DNA from: Cycas panzhihuaensis
Lineage: Eukaryota > Cycadophyta
NCBI GenBank assembly: GCA_023213395.1
Contig: CM041465.1
Span: 228,601,741-228,665,740, forward strand
DNA: 64,000 nt
Reading direction: 5' to 3'
Below the pieces are notes generated by a model that was not told the origin of the DNA, ran no database searches, and worked only from the letters and a program-made list of their open reading frames with translations. This document shows positions 44,722-56,439 of the stretch, piece after piece; the first letter of the stretch is position 1, and each line of letters opens with the position of its first letter. The position numbers and the translations under genes were made by a program.

Positions 44722-46535
44722 TGATCATGGGGAGAGTGGACCCGAGCATGATGACTTCTCCCCATTATGGAAATATGTTTTGGGGGTCACTCCTATAGTG
44801 AAAGAAGGTGGGGGATGTTGCCCCTAGAAATGTAACAAGTGCAAGAGCACTTTTAGTGGATCCTATTCAAGGCTTGAAGCCCATTTGGTTGCATTGTACA
44901 AGTGTTGGGATCCAATTATGGAACGCAATTAGTCAAGTATAGGTAGCAAAATTTGTTTAAGACCAAGAAGCTGCTAAAAGAGCCAAGACATAAAACAAGC
45001 TTATTCTGAGAAGTAAGTGGTCCCATTGTACATCTAGTGATGATGCATCTGATTTATCTATGCTCTTAATTATGGAGGAAGACCATAAACAACAAAATCT
45101 AGGTCCACTTTGAAAGATGTTTGATGTGCAAAGAATGGAGCAGGTTGATAGTAGGGTTGCACGTTGCATTTATGTGCATGGACTCCCAGTTTTCTTCATT
45201 CATTCTCCATAATGGCAGGATATTATGAGAGTAATAAATTATAGGGCAAGGGGCTATAAGAGCCATGCTTATGGGAAATTGTGGACCACTTTGCTTGCCG
45301 AAGAATGGAAATTGGTGGAATAGAGGATGGAGCCGGGTCTTCAATTTATTAGATGGATGGATGAATGCAGCGAATAGAGCACTTGTGATTCTCATCACTG
45401 GCTCTTCAAACAATGCTACTTCCTTAGTGCAATCGTTTACCTTGGCAAGGAGAAGAACACATGGTTTATTGCAATTGTGCTCATAAATGCAATTGAAATT
45501 GCGAGGCAATTAAATGTGGTGCATGTAATTATATGCAATACACATGTTTGTAAAGTAGCTTCATGACTGTGGAAGGTAGATAGGAACACATATTTTGGAC
45601 ATCGTGTGTGGTTCATAGGTTGAATTTGATATTGAAGGCGCTTTGGACAATTTCTTGGTTCGAGGAAATCTATGATGCAGGGAAGGAAATTAAAATTCTT
45701 GTGACCAATCATGAGCAAGCACATGCAATTTTTAAAACATATTATCGCTTGACAATCTTGAAGGTCATAGGAACATAGTTTGCAGCTTATTTCATCTTGC
45801 TCAACAAATTATGTGCAGTTAAGAAGGCCCTGGGAAACATGGTCTTTTCAAAGGCATGAATGGAATGGAGGGATTCTAATAGTGAGAAAGTATAGTGGGT
45901 TAGAGGGTATGTCATTAATGACAAATGGTGGGGAAATCTAGAGTACCTACTTAGATTTTATGAGTTCATTGTGGATATCATTTAGAGAGTTGACATAGAT
46001 CGTCGTTTCATGGAGGTGTGTACGAAAGCATGCATAGAATGATTGAAAAGATAGAAGATATCATTGTGAAAAATAACAATGACAAATCTTTCTTTAGATC
46101 GTTGTGAAAGATAAGGATGACAAATCTTTCTTTGGAGAGATTTATACTATTATTGTTAATACCTGGGACGCATTGATACATATTTGCACACTTTAGCGTA
46201 TGCATTTTCTCCCAAATTCTACGATGTTTCTTGGATTATGAAAAGTGATGACAGGAGGAAGGCACCTAACAAGAGTAAGAGGTTGTTATGGGATACAAGG
46301 TTGTATTTAGAAAATAATGTGTAGACGAGGAACTAGCCCTTGTATTGCAAAGTCAATGTGGGTAATTTGCTAGTAGGAAGGTTTCCTTTGGAGGTCCACA
46401 AGTAATGAGGTACAAAATAAAGTTGGATCTTATTGAGTGATGGAGCTATCATGGATCGGAAGCCAAAGAACTCCAATTCGTTTCTATGTGTCCTTTCACA
46501 TGTGGCATGCTCTTCAGTAGTTGCAAGGAATTAAA
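44722..46535 (+). pseudogene. hAT-type transposase, segment 2 (BED finger and catalytic region)
   Basis: The segment begins DHGESGPEHDDFSPLWKYV and a BED-like zinc finger, KCNKCKSTFSGSYSRLEAHL (about 44828-44890), preceded by a TAG where Trp is expected. Further on, with stops and frame changes, come the DUF659-type parts: INAIEIARQLNVVHVIICN (family VVQVVTDN; the Asp position is not Asp here), SWFEEIYDAGKEIKIL, VTNHEQAHAIFKTYYRL, GYVINDKWWGNLEYLLRF and YEFIVDII, then TYLHTLAYAFSPKFYDVSW. The C-terminal dimerisation domain starts VACSSVVARN and is cut by element K at 46535. The protein would bind terminal repeats and catalyse cut-and-paste transposition in the nucleus, but this copy is dead. 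Confidence 0.85.
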
Positions 46536-46544
46536 TATTAAAAT

Positions 46545-46953
46545 TGTTAGATTTTCAACATGGAAAGCATTCAACACCAAACATAATCAACAAGATGAAT
46601 AAACAAAGCATAAACTACATTAACTTAACATAAGCAATATTACATCACAATACTATTGTACCATAGACTCAACATGAGTCTCCATGAGGATTTCATTATA
46701 TTACTCTACCTCAACCACCTATTTATACAACATAGGTGGGAGTTCATACAAGAGGTGGGACACATGTGGGACAAATACCTCTAACCTAACCAATGACACT
46801 TCACCAACTAACCAACCAATGACCCTCTAACTTTCTACATAACATTACTATAGTGTATGACCCTTAGACCCTAATATAATACTTAGGACTATAACTTGAC
46901 TCCAAGACACACCTCATATTAAATACTTACACATCAAACATTATATTCTAACA
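46545..46953 (-). repeat. Element J 3' LTR
   Basis: In element orientation it starts TGTTAGAATATAATG and ends GAAAATCTAACA. A TATAAATAGG promoter-like box lies near 46730 on the minus strand. A G-run polypurine tract (46954-46962, AAGGGGGGG) precedes it. Confidence 0.9.
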
Positions 46954-47435
46954 CCCCCCCTTAATGTTTAATGTCATGATCACAAGAACATTGACTACCA
47001 AGGACATTATGACACGTACTTCTAAAGTTTGACTAACACAGACTGGACATAAGACCTGACTTGAAGAGTTGTTTGAATTTCCAATGCCTGAGTTTTGGAA
47101 CTTTTCTGAAGATGATGTCATAAACCTGATATTCAATTGAAATGCTGCAAAACCTATATATGGTGTCTGTTTTATTATCTCTTGCTTCCTGTTTATTGAC
47201 TCCTCCAGTGTAATCCAACTATAGATGTGGTCTGCTTTGATTTTTGCCTCCTTGATCAAATGAGATAACATATAATTTCAACTCTATGAAGAGAAATGAA
47301 TTTTTCTTGTTTGTTTCTGAGTCTACCAGGGCGATCAATTTCTTGAGCTAGTGAACACTTCCTTGAAAGGAAAGGAGGAACAATGATTCCTTTCCTAACT
47401 CCACCTGTGCAGGTATATACCTTATTCTCTCTATA

Positions 47436-47940
47436 TCATCCAAGGAATTCTTTGTGCCAAATATGATAGAGAACTTCCATTATGATTACATGCACATATT
47501 TGCCAATTATGGCTACATAAAGATAGAACATCACTTTGACATGATTGAATTTCATGGTTAAGTAGCCTACCCAAAACACACAACAATCTTGGTGAACAAG
47601 ATTTTGATCAAATAATATTCCAACTATGTTCTTCCTTCCTTTGGATGAATCTTCTAGAGTCATTGCAGGGTATGCTAAGATAATTTGGATTCTTTCAAAG
47701 ATAAGAATAGAAAATGCAACTGAATTGAACGTAATGATAGTGAGGCTTGTGCATGTGCAAATAACTATATGCCCTGTCATCATTTGGATCCTGGCAACCA
47801 ATCTATCAAAACAAATTAAAGTAATGTTGTCTATACTTTCTACTAAGGTACTTGTGTCTCCATGACTTACCACCTGTAAAGGTTGATGTTTGAAATCACT
47901 TTCAGGTTTTTCAACCTCCATTTTTTCAGCAATTTCCAAC
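47436..47940 (-). CDS. Unidentified open frame in element J
   Basis: An open stretch of 167 codons begins MEIAEKMEVEKPESDF and is rich in isoleucine and valine later on. It follows gag on the same strand. I cannot match it to a pol domain. It may be a decayed pol segment or non-coding DNA that happens to be open. Confidence 0.25.
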
Positions 47941-47999
47941 GCAGGCTTTCTGGAATCAAGCTGATTTTCCCTTTTCGCTTTCCTCTTCAGCTTCTTTTT

Positions 48000-48344
48000 C
48001 TAGTTCTTTGTCTTTTTGATAGTCTTCTGCACTTCTTTAAGACCGTTTTTATACACTTCCCTCAACAAATTCCATGCCTCGTTAGCTGAATCAATATTTT
48101 GATGTGTATTAATAAATAATTGGTAAGAAGGAGGAAGGTTTTTCTTGTCAAATGCTACAAGCATTACATCAATGGCAATTCTATTCTTTTTTTGAAAATT
48201 TTCTTCCCCTTCTTCATTAATTGATGTAGGATCATCAGTGATTTCCCATAGGCTTTTAAACATAAATATGCTTTCCATTTTAATTGCCCAAAAATGGAAA
48301 TTTGTTCCCATATACTTAGGTAAAGGGAAAGGAAGATCCGTCAT
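48000..48344 (-). pseudogene. Element J copia gag fragment
   Basis: An open frame of 114 codons reads LPKYMGTNFHFWAIKMES, SLWEITDDPTSINEE, AWNLLREVYKNG and a lysine-rich end. The Y-x-x-W-x-x-x-M and A-W-x-x-L patterns are typical of the N-terminal copia gag domain. The rest of gag, including any zinc knuckle, is not visible. It sits 2.1 kb from the 5' LTR. Confidence 0.8.
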
Positions 48345-48829
48345 TCAGTATTCATTCTTTTCTAATACAAAAACAAGAATGTCTTCCAATTCCATAATGC
48401 TTGAATGCACCTACTTCAACCTGAACCAAGATCTGATAAATCAACAAAAAAATACCTTAAAATTATCTCCTTTGAGATAGGAATCCAACGCCTCTGACTG
48501 TTTGAAAATTGGATGCCTGGATACGAAGATATAAAGAGAAATGTGCAAATACCTCTTTATGAAACCACTTCAAGTTAATAAGCTCCTTTAACAAAGTAGC
48601 TTTTGGTCATAATAAGTCTTTATATGACCACAATCTTAATGGCAAGGGGTTTAGCTGACCCCAATCAACATTCAAATGTGATTAAAAAATAACTTTGCAA
48701 AAGAACATTTAATCCACCTTATTGAATCTTCACTTCTGTGGAATCCAAAATCGTTTAAAAAACAATTTAATTAAATAATAGTCCTAAATAAATCACCTTA
48801 TCGGATCCATCGTATCGACCATTTTTTTT

Positions 48830-49745
48830 TTCTTCGATGTAGAGATTTGGACGAAGTTCGACAACACTCTTGCAACTAGGTTTTGTTAGTAAGTCCTTCG
48901 CAGCTGCCTCATTTTGCTCCACCTTATTCACTCGTAATGAGATCAATTATCTGGTGGTCCTCTGATCCGCAGTCCTTCCCAAAGCTCCCAATTTATTTCC
49001 CAGGCCTATGTAGCTGGGGCATCACGTATTGTGCAAGCGTAGCTCTGCACGCCAACTTGCAAATATGCACAATCATGAATAGAGCAACGAACAGAGAGCA
49101 CAACAAATAGTGAGCGTAGAGCTGTCAATACTACGTCAATACCGAAGATGCCTTTTGCAGAGGGTTTCTTGAGACTTTGTCATTTCATGATCTCGTCGCC
49201 TGATTTCGCTCGTTCTCCAACGTGTGTGCCTGCTGTTTTAGGGATGAGTAGATGGTCTCCTATTGGCTGCAATCATTTGCAGGTTTGCAACTCACAATGG
49301 GCTTTTGTCTTTACTATCACCGTAGGGTTTATTTATCATTCGAACCCCTTAACAGTCTTCTGCATCAAAGTTCTAAGGTGATGGGTTGCGAGACTCTTGG
49401 GTTGGACTTCAAGCATTTGAAGATAATTTTTAAGGAATAGGGGAGCTTTGAACCAGACTATAAAGACATGGAGAGGGGCTCCTGTATGGAGTTAGACTAC
49501 GACGAGCAGGAGAAGAACTTTTCAAAGATCAACTCCTGGACCTTTGCATGGGTTCTTCATTTGGTCCCCTCCTATTTCGGCTCTTATGGTGGCTTGGGCT
49601 CGGGCTTCTACTCGGAGGACTTGGCGACGATTATGTCTCTCTCTTTCTTGATCTTGGTCATATTCATACCTGTCACAGTTGTATCTCCGCTTCTTGGAAT
49701 TCCTCTTACACACCAACAAATCATCCGTTAGAATTTAGGCCTTCC
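48830..49745. other. GC-richer insert-like segment in the leader of J
   Basis: This part of the leader differs in base composition from the AT-rich flanks and contains CpG-bearing stretches. On the minus strand 49719-49522 reads an arginine- and aspartate-rich peptide (YEYDQDQERERHNRRQ); on the plus strand 49468-49731 is open with a hydrophobic stretch (MSLSFLILVIFIPVTVVS). I recognise neither. It could be a captured piece of a host gene. Confidence 0.35.
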
Positions 49746-50461
49746 CTGCTATGAGCTGCACATCTGTTTCCTGTCTTAAACATTCACCCACAGACTAGAA
49801 AACCAGAAATGAAGAAAGCTGTAATAACTCGTGGGTGGATATAGAGTTCATACTTCCCCTTTTTACAAATGTCCACTGGAACAGAAGTGTCCATTTACGT
49901 GCCAATGGTCGACTAGGAACCATTCTCTACCAAGTTTAGACATGCCAATAACCATTAGATCGCTTCAATGTACACAAATGATTATGCTGTGGAACCATGT
50001 ACTATCTGTGCACGACATCAATACTGCCCATAAATAAAAATACAACTACAATTGTCTACTCAATTGGATTTTAAATGTATTTGAATATTTATTATAATAA
50101 TAGGTGGAACTCTTGTGGAAGACCTCTCCCTTTTTGGATGCATGAGTTTGATGATTGACTTCAACTTCCTCAACAAACTCTAATAGGTACCAAATCTTTG
50201 CAAAATTCAATGATTAACACATGTCACCTTTGATTTAATCAATTAAAGACTTCATAAAACAAGGGAACTAAGTTACCCAGAAAAAAATCTTGTTTTGCAT
50301 CAACACATGGCACATTTTGAATCAACAATGGCCTTGAAACTTCTCTTTCGATTCAATCTCCAATTTTGCAATCGACTTGACGGAGCCACCTCCTTGTTTG
50401 AATGCTTTGTCCTTCATTGGACTTCTCCTCTCTCAATATTCTTCTTACAACAGGATGGCCT

Positions 50462-50473
50462 GCTCTGATACCA
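50462..50473 (-). other. Element J primer binding site (tRNA-iMet)
   Basis: The minus strand reads TGGTATCAGAGC directly at the 5' LTR. Confidence 0.92.
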
Positions 50474-50880
50474 TGTTAGATTTTCAACATGGAAAGCATT
50501 GAACACCAAACATAATCAACAAGATGAATGAACAAAGCATAAACTGCATTAACTCGACATAAGCAAGATTACATCACAATACTATTGCACCATAGACTCA
50601 ACATGAGTCTGCATGATGACTTCATTATATTACTCTACCTCAACCACGTATTTGTACAACAGAGGTGGGAGTACATACAAGAGGTGGGACACGTGGGACA
50701 AATACTTCTAACCTAACCAATGACACTTCACCAACTAACTAACTAATGACCTTCTAACTTCCCACATAACATTATTATAGTGTATGACCCTTAGACCCTA
50801 ATATAATACTTAGGACTATAACCTAACTCCAAGATACACCTTACATTATATACTTACACATTAAACATTATGTTCTAAGA
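50474..50880 (-). repeat. Element J 5' LTR
   Basis: It matches 46545-46953 with about 25 differences and one 2-bp gap by eye. The outer end reads ttctaaga rather than ttctaaca and runs into the LTR of K. Confidence 0.88.
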
Positions 50881-51371
50881 CGAATTCTGAGATTAGCTTT
50901 GATTCCATGTTAAAATTATAATGATAGTTGCTTTAATACCATAACATAAATAATGCAATAACAATGGAAGAATTTAAACTTATGAGTATGTACACATAAT
51001 GAAATACTCAACATGAATATCAAATAACAAACATATAAAACATGCCCCACAAGATAGACACTAAGATTTATATGTGGAAGACCTAGTGTGGGAAAAACCA
51101 CGAGAGAAGTTGGAGTTTGGGCTCCTCTTATGATTGTAAAGATTACATCTCTAGGTTTTTAACGTTTGTCTCCTTTCTCAAGTTCTCAAGTGGTGAGTGT
51201 ACATATTTATAGTAAGATCACCTCATGAGTAGTCTATCATATGTTACGAGCCTTTACATCATCTAATAATGTGATAACATGGATATGTGTGCATCTCACT
51301 TATCTCAATATACGTGAATGGTGGGAGATGTATGTTTACAACATACACATTAACCATTACATATTTTAACA
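50881..51371 (-). repeat. Element K 3' LTR, main part
   Basis: It aligns with 53450-53936. A TATAAATATG box is present on the minus strand near 51208. It ends TTTTAACA in the plus direction, followed by the polypurine tract (AAAGGGGAA on the minus strand, 51372-51380). Confidence 0.85.
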
Positions 51372-51380
51372 TTCCCCTTT

Positions 51381-53424
51381 AATATTTAATGTCCTTGAAT
51401 CTTGATCTCATGCCTTCAAGTCTTTATATCTTGGTCTTCAACCTATATGTTGGAACGTGTAACCTATAATTGTATCCTATAATCATATATATAAACCAAC
51501 CTATATGAAGTGTTTTCATCTACATCTCTATATCTTCATCTATATGGCTGCTTTCAATCAACATTAAGTCGACTATGATCAACATTCTGTTAACCATTCA
51601 TAAATCAATAATCAAACAGAGTGATTTCTGAGTCCATATAAAACAATAACCATCTATTGAAATACATGCGTAACTAGCCATTGTAATCTCTAGTTCTTTA
51701 GGAAATTGCTTTAGATATATGGTTCATTGTCTTTCTAAATTGCTTGTAGGAATAACACAATTGAATGTGTTGTGTCAGTGTAACATCAATTGGACCAAGT
51801 CAATAGTTGGATCACATCTTGAACAACTAACTCCGGAACAGTCCAAACTATCTGACCAAGACAAGTTAACTGTAACAAGATAAATTGTACTCAACTTTTA
51901 GCTGGATAACATCAATAACTAATGTAGTGTGCCACATAATAGGTGGATTCTCTTCATCATAGAAATCTATTTTAATAACCATGTGATCTGTATGTTTGGT
52001 TAGGGTTTGCCATCCACTAAACCAAATTTGATGTTGCCAAGGGGGACTTGAATAACCAACATATCAAGAATATCTTATATTACAAATTCATCAAATGTTT
52101 CACACTTAATCAAAATTTTCAATTGAAATGGGCCCTAAAACATAATAAATGGGCCTTAAATTGTTTGATTTTAAACCAAACTTTATTTTTCATCCACCAT
52201 TACTCAAAAAGTAACTTTACCAACATGTTTGGATCCTTCAAAAACATCAGAATTGACTGATATTTTCCTGAAAACAAATATGGAATTCATCCTATATGAG
52301 GTTTGGAGCCTTTGCATCAACTTTACCCTTAATTTTCTCTGTCTTCTGTTGACCAAAATATGTTGTGTGACCACTCGTTTCGAGTATCTCGAAGTCTGCT
52401 TTCCAATGCAACTGACGAGACCTGATTTTGACATACAAGTGATGAGTTATTCAAGAAAACGTGCTAGTGTGCCATGAAAAAAATAATAAATCTTTTAAAA
52501 ATGAGTTTAGCCCTTTTGCCACTTAACCCGCAGTCATATGGGTTCGCCATGTGACCACTTCCTAGCCTGTCAGGGGCTTCCCAGACCTCAATGATTTATC
52601 AACACTAATTAAATTAATTAACAAACTTGCAATATGCCTTTAACATATGTAAAATTCCTTTACATGTAATGTACATTTTCATGTTGTAATCAAATACAAG
52701 TATGTATTATTTGTACACATTTAATAAAACATAATAATCCCTCAACATTTCATGCCTTTAATAATGCCTTCGTTAATCCATGCAATGTAAATTGCTCATA
52801 TAAAATTTCATGCTACTGTAATAAATAATCAACCCTTGCATATATTCCATATGTTAAGATTTAACCATGGCCACATATATTTTCTCATCATAATGCCTTT
52901 AACAATACCATTTCATGCTGTTTAACTACCAATTGTCACATACTTTTATGGTGTTATTACGAACTGTTTGTATATGTCAACATGCTGTTGTATAGGCCTG
53001 CTTCCTGTTGATCTGACTGATGGAGCAAATGCTATATTCTTGCAGTGAATCTCATTGTGAGATGCTTGCAAATGCCTCCACAATGGTCCATAAGTGATAG
53101 CGAATCCATTAAGGGTACACTTGCAAAATTCTTCACTTATGAGCTAAGTATCATATCGTGTGGACTTGTTGTGAATACTAGCATGTTCTATAGAATAGGG
53201 CCCAACATGTGTAAATGAATATCCACAATAAAACAACATATCAACATGCGATCAATATCTGCTTCATCTCTTGTATGTGACTTTGATTGGCTCCATCTTC
53301 CCTATAATCTGTCGCGTATATCATTGGCATATGCATACTTCTAGCTCAACAAACATATCTCATATCTGACTCCTATCATAGGTTCAATAGGCTTCTTTTG
53401 CTGCACAAGATCTTAGAACCATGG
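51381..53424 (-). other. Element K internal region without genes
   Basis: Stop codons are frequent in all six frames and no gag, protease, integrase or reverse transcriptase motif appears. Confidence 0.7.
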
Positions 53425-53436
53425 GCTCTGATACCA
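53425..53436 (-). other. Element K primer binding site (tRNA-iMet)
   Basis: The minus strand reads TGGTATCAGAGC adjacent to the 5' LTR. Confidence 0.92.
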
Positions 53437-53936
53437 TGCTAAAATACAGGAATTTTAAGATTAACTCTGATTCCATGTTAAAATTATAATGATAGTTGCT
53501 TTCATACCATAAGATAAATGATGCAATAATAATGGTAGAATTTGAACTAATGAGTATGTACATATAATAAAGTAATCCACATGAATATCAAATAACAAAC
53601 ATATAAAGCATGCACCACAAGATAGACACCAAGACTTATATGTGGAAGACCCAATGTGGGAAAAACCACGGGAGAAAGTGGAGTTGGACTCCTTTTATGA
53701 TCATAAAGATTATATCTCCAAGTCTTCATCCTCTCTCCTTTTTCAAGTTTTCAAGTGATGAGTGTACATATTTATAGTAAAATCACCTCATGAGTAGCGT
53801 ATCATATGTTACGAGCCTTCACATCATCCAATAATACGATAACATGGATATGCATGCATCTTACATATGTCGATGTATGTGAATGGTGGTAGGTGTATGT
53901 GTACACCATATGCATTAAACATTATGTATTTTAACA
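53437..53936 (-). repeat. Element K 5' LTR
   Basis: The LTR is 500 bp. In element orientation it starts TGTTAAAATACATAATG and ends TTTTAGCA. A TATAAATATG box lies near 53770 on the minus strand. Confidence 0.9.
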
Positions 53937-53941
53937 TTAAA

Positions 53942-54234
53942 GTGCCTATGGATTTATTAATTTGGTGAAGATGAACAAGTTGGTATTGAAGAAGGTTGAG
54001 GATTTAGATTATATACAAACAAATCTTTGCATTTTATCATGGGCGAAGAAAGAGTACATTGAAGGGCCTTTATATTCGCATGATGTAAATCTCGAAGAGG
54101 AACAACTTGGTCTGCATGACTTAGCTTTTGCTAATTTGTCCGTAGATCCACTAGTTCTGCTACCAGAAGATCTGCATAATGAAGATGATCCTCATCCTCC
54201 TCCTCCTACTTTTGCTTCTCATGATCATTTTTGA
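53942..54234 (+). pseudogene. hAT-type transposase, segment 3 (dimerisation domain and C-terminus)
   Basis: Joined to 46535 across K and one TSD copy, the text runs ARN, a TAA stop, then SAYGFINLVKMNKLVLKK and VEDLDYIQTNLCILSWAK. This matches the hAT C-terminal dimerisation pattern (family ERNWSTYGFIHS and AEDLVYVHTNLRLLSR). The remainder is acidic (HDVNLEEEQLGLHD, LPEDLHNEDDPHPPPP) and ends at a TGA at 54232-54234. The Trp of the ERNW motif is a stop at the K insertion site. Confidence 0.85.
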
Positions 54235-54830
54235 CAGACTCAAAGACTGGGGTCAATAGCAAAAATGGAACAATGGCTTCCCTCTTAGTTTGTGGTTCAT
54301 TGTGAGGAAGAGTGAAAGAGGACTATATCATGGAAGGCACCCTTGAGATTTAGATCTCTAAATTAAATAACCTATTTTGCACCTATAAGGCGATTCTTGG
54401 GTAACAAAAGCCACAAGTTACCTATACAAATATCTCTATGAAAAGAGGCTATCTGAAATTTATTTGTCAAAGGGAGAAACTAATGTCTTCACATGTCAAA
54501 GACAAGACACCATAGTAGGGTAATCACTATTTGTTAGGATTGCACACGAGTCAAACCCAAGCAACATTCCTATATGGTACATGGGAGCACCATCGTATGG
54601 GTGGGCATTGCATAGTGTGGACATGCTGAGTGAGGTTCTAGGTTTAATTGGATGCAACGTGGATGAGAATGCCTCATGGTTACTTTTCATTTTGGACTTA
54701 ATCACAAACTTTAACTTCCTCTTCCTAAAATTATTAAAACAAACCTTGTAATTAAACTTTTAATATGTGTATTTTAGATGGTGGAAGGTGAGTTTCATGA
54801 CAAGAATTGTTGATTTCAACTTTATTATAA
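54235..54830 (+). repeat. Dispersed repeat shared with 3970-4259 and 14510-14830
   Basis: The segment follows the hAT stop codon and may be the 3' part of that transposon. Its first half resembles 3970-4259 and its second half 14510-14830, both in the same orientation. It contains TGTTAGGATTG at 54532, which recurs at 14530. Confidence 0.5.
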
Positions 54831-55480
54831 TTGTTAGCAACACAAGAATTTAAATCCATTTCCAAACAAGTTTAGCCACTTGCAAACACAACACAAAACA
54901 TGAGGTGAAAGGACAAAAGGATGAATAGTGAACTGTGAATGCATGGGTTGAACCCAACATAGTTATAAAAAGGTTTTGGAGTCTGTGGCTTTTTTGCTAG
55001 TTGATTCATTGCCTATGGTTTTTGGTCCATTATTTTTAACCCTTCATTTTTTGGCCCATAGCTTTTAGTTTTAAGTTTTTATTTTTCATTTTTTGTTTAG
55101 AATCTAAAAAACTTGTAAAAAAACAAATATTAACTTAAAAAATACCAAGAAAAAAAGGGAAAAAAAGAAGAAGAGAGAAAACAAAAACTTTGGAGACCCA
55201 ATTGCCTTGTGGGTTTTGTAGATAAGGGATACAAGGGTTAGAAACGACAATGGCTAGCATGGAAATGAAATGGCTAGGCAACATTTGTGGAAATTAGAAA
55301 TGACTAGGGAATGGTTCCAAGCCATTTTTGGCCCATTTTCTAACCATTTCCTTTTTTTCGCATTTCAAAAATAGGAAATGCAAGGGTATATGCTATTTAT
55401 AGTAACATAGCTTAAGACTGAGACCAATATAGTCGCATCATATCTAATGGAGAAAATGATTTGAAAGGAGCATAATATGA
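54831..55480. other. Non-coding, low-complexity stretch
   Basis: T-rich then A-rich DNA (55000-55190) with no gene or repeat terminus that I can define. Confidence 0.4.
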
Positions 55481-55880
55481 TAGTAACCTGACTCTTTTCA
55501 CTTCAAGTTCTTAGGGTTTAAGTTACAGAAGGCGAGGATAAAGGAACTTAAATACAAATATAAGGTAGTTTTTGAAGACGACCTGGAAGGCCTGCCTCTA
55601 GATAGAAGGATGGAACATGAGAGTTGGACTTTGGCATAGGTTCCATCATAGTATGATTTTATTGGCAGTCACATGACCGTATAATTGAAATTGAAAGTAT
55701 GGTACATAATTTATTGAAGAATGGTGTGGTGGAACATCGCAAGAGTCTATTTGTAGCCCTGTAATAGACTAGGCAAGAATGGGTGGATCATAATGACTGT
55801 GTGTAGATTACATGGCATTAAATAAGGTGAATGCCAAGAACAAGTGTCCTATACCTTGGATGAGTTTGGATGATTTTGTA
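55481..55880 (+). pseudogene. Ty3/gypsy reverse transcriptase N-terminal remnant
   Basis: In shifting frames the plus strand reads VVFEDDLEGLPLDRRMEHE near 55569, VHNLLKNGVVEHRKSLF near 55700 and VDYMALNKVNAKNKCPIPW near 55806. These match the gypsy pattern (DLLxxGVVxxSxSPFASP, VDYRALNKVTVKNKYPIP). The catalytic FDD box is not reached. Confidence 0.75.
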
Positions 55881-56313
55881 TCAATTCTTTGCTTTCTATA
55901 AGGCTAACTTCTCTCTCTTAATTCTCTATTCATTCTTTCCTAATAAAAACCAACTTCTTTTCCTTCGTAGGATGATTTTCTATCTATATCATTTGTTATT
56001 CCTATATATAAGGCATCTTGCCCTCATTTTATACATCAATAGAGGATGTAAGTATTTGTCTCTCTAAGTTTCGTACCTGGTTGGGATGATTATTTGGAGG
56101 ATGCCTTGCCTCGAAGAGGGTAATTTTTGTGTACTCCATATTGGTTTTGTCATTTATTATTATTCTGGTTGATATATATATTAAATGCATAATTTTGCAT
56201 GGTGCATAATTAATGGTTATTTTCTGTCCAAGAATATTGCCTTATTTGAGAATAGTATAAGTTCTAGATTATTTTCATTGGTTTGGTGTAAATTTCTGGA
56301 TGGAGTTCCCAGA
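55881..56313 (+). repeat. Gypsy LTR remnant upstream of a primer site
   Basis: The sequence has a TATA box (CCTATATATAAGG near 56003) and a pyrimidine-rich region, and ends just before TGGTATCAGAGC at 56316. The left end is not defined. Confidence 0.5.
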
Positions 56314-56315
56314 AG

Positions 56316-56327
56316 TGGTATCAGAGC
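56316..56327 (+). other. Primer binding site (tRNA-iMet)
   Basis: TGGTATCAGAGC on the plus strand, preceded by the LTR-like segment. Confidence 0.8.
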
Positions 56328-56439
56328 GTAGGCTTGCTTTGAGCACTCTATTTTTAAGGCTTCAACCATATAAACAAGCTAAGTTGAAGCAAATGGGGAG
56401 GCAATAATTATAACCACGATTTTATGGGCCTTATTAGAT

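Larger units (their letters stand above)
46545..50880 (-). mobile_element. Copia-derived element J with gag but no recognisable pol
   Basis: J has LTRs at 46545-46953 (409 bp) and 50474-50880 (about 407 bp), a primer site, a polypurine tract and a copia-type gag, all on the minus strand. No protease, integrase or reverse transcriptase motif is readable between gag and the 3' LTR. LTRs differ by about 6% by eye. It inserted nine bases inside the 3' LTR of K. The right junction has lost a few bases, so the TSD (aaaat at 46540-46544) is not matched on the other side. Confidence 0.88.
46536..53936 (-). mobile_element. Non-autonomous LTR retrotransposon K (host of J)
   Basis: K has a right (5') LTR at 53437-53936, a primer site, about 2.07 kb of internal sequence without any recognisable gag or pol, a polypurine tract and a left (3') LTR split by J into 46536-46544 and 50881-51371. 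The TSD is ttaaa (46531-46535 and 53937-53941). Without J it is about 3.1 kb. The size and lack of coding sequence resemble large retrotransposon derivatives mobilised in trans. It interrupts the hAT dimerisation domain. Confidence 0.88.
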
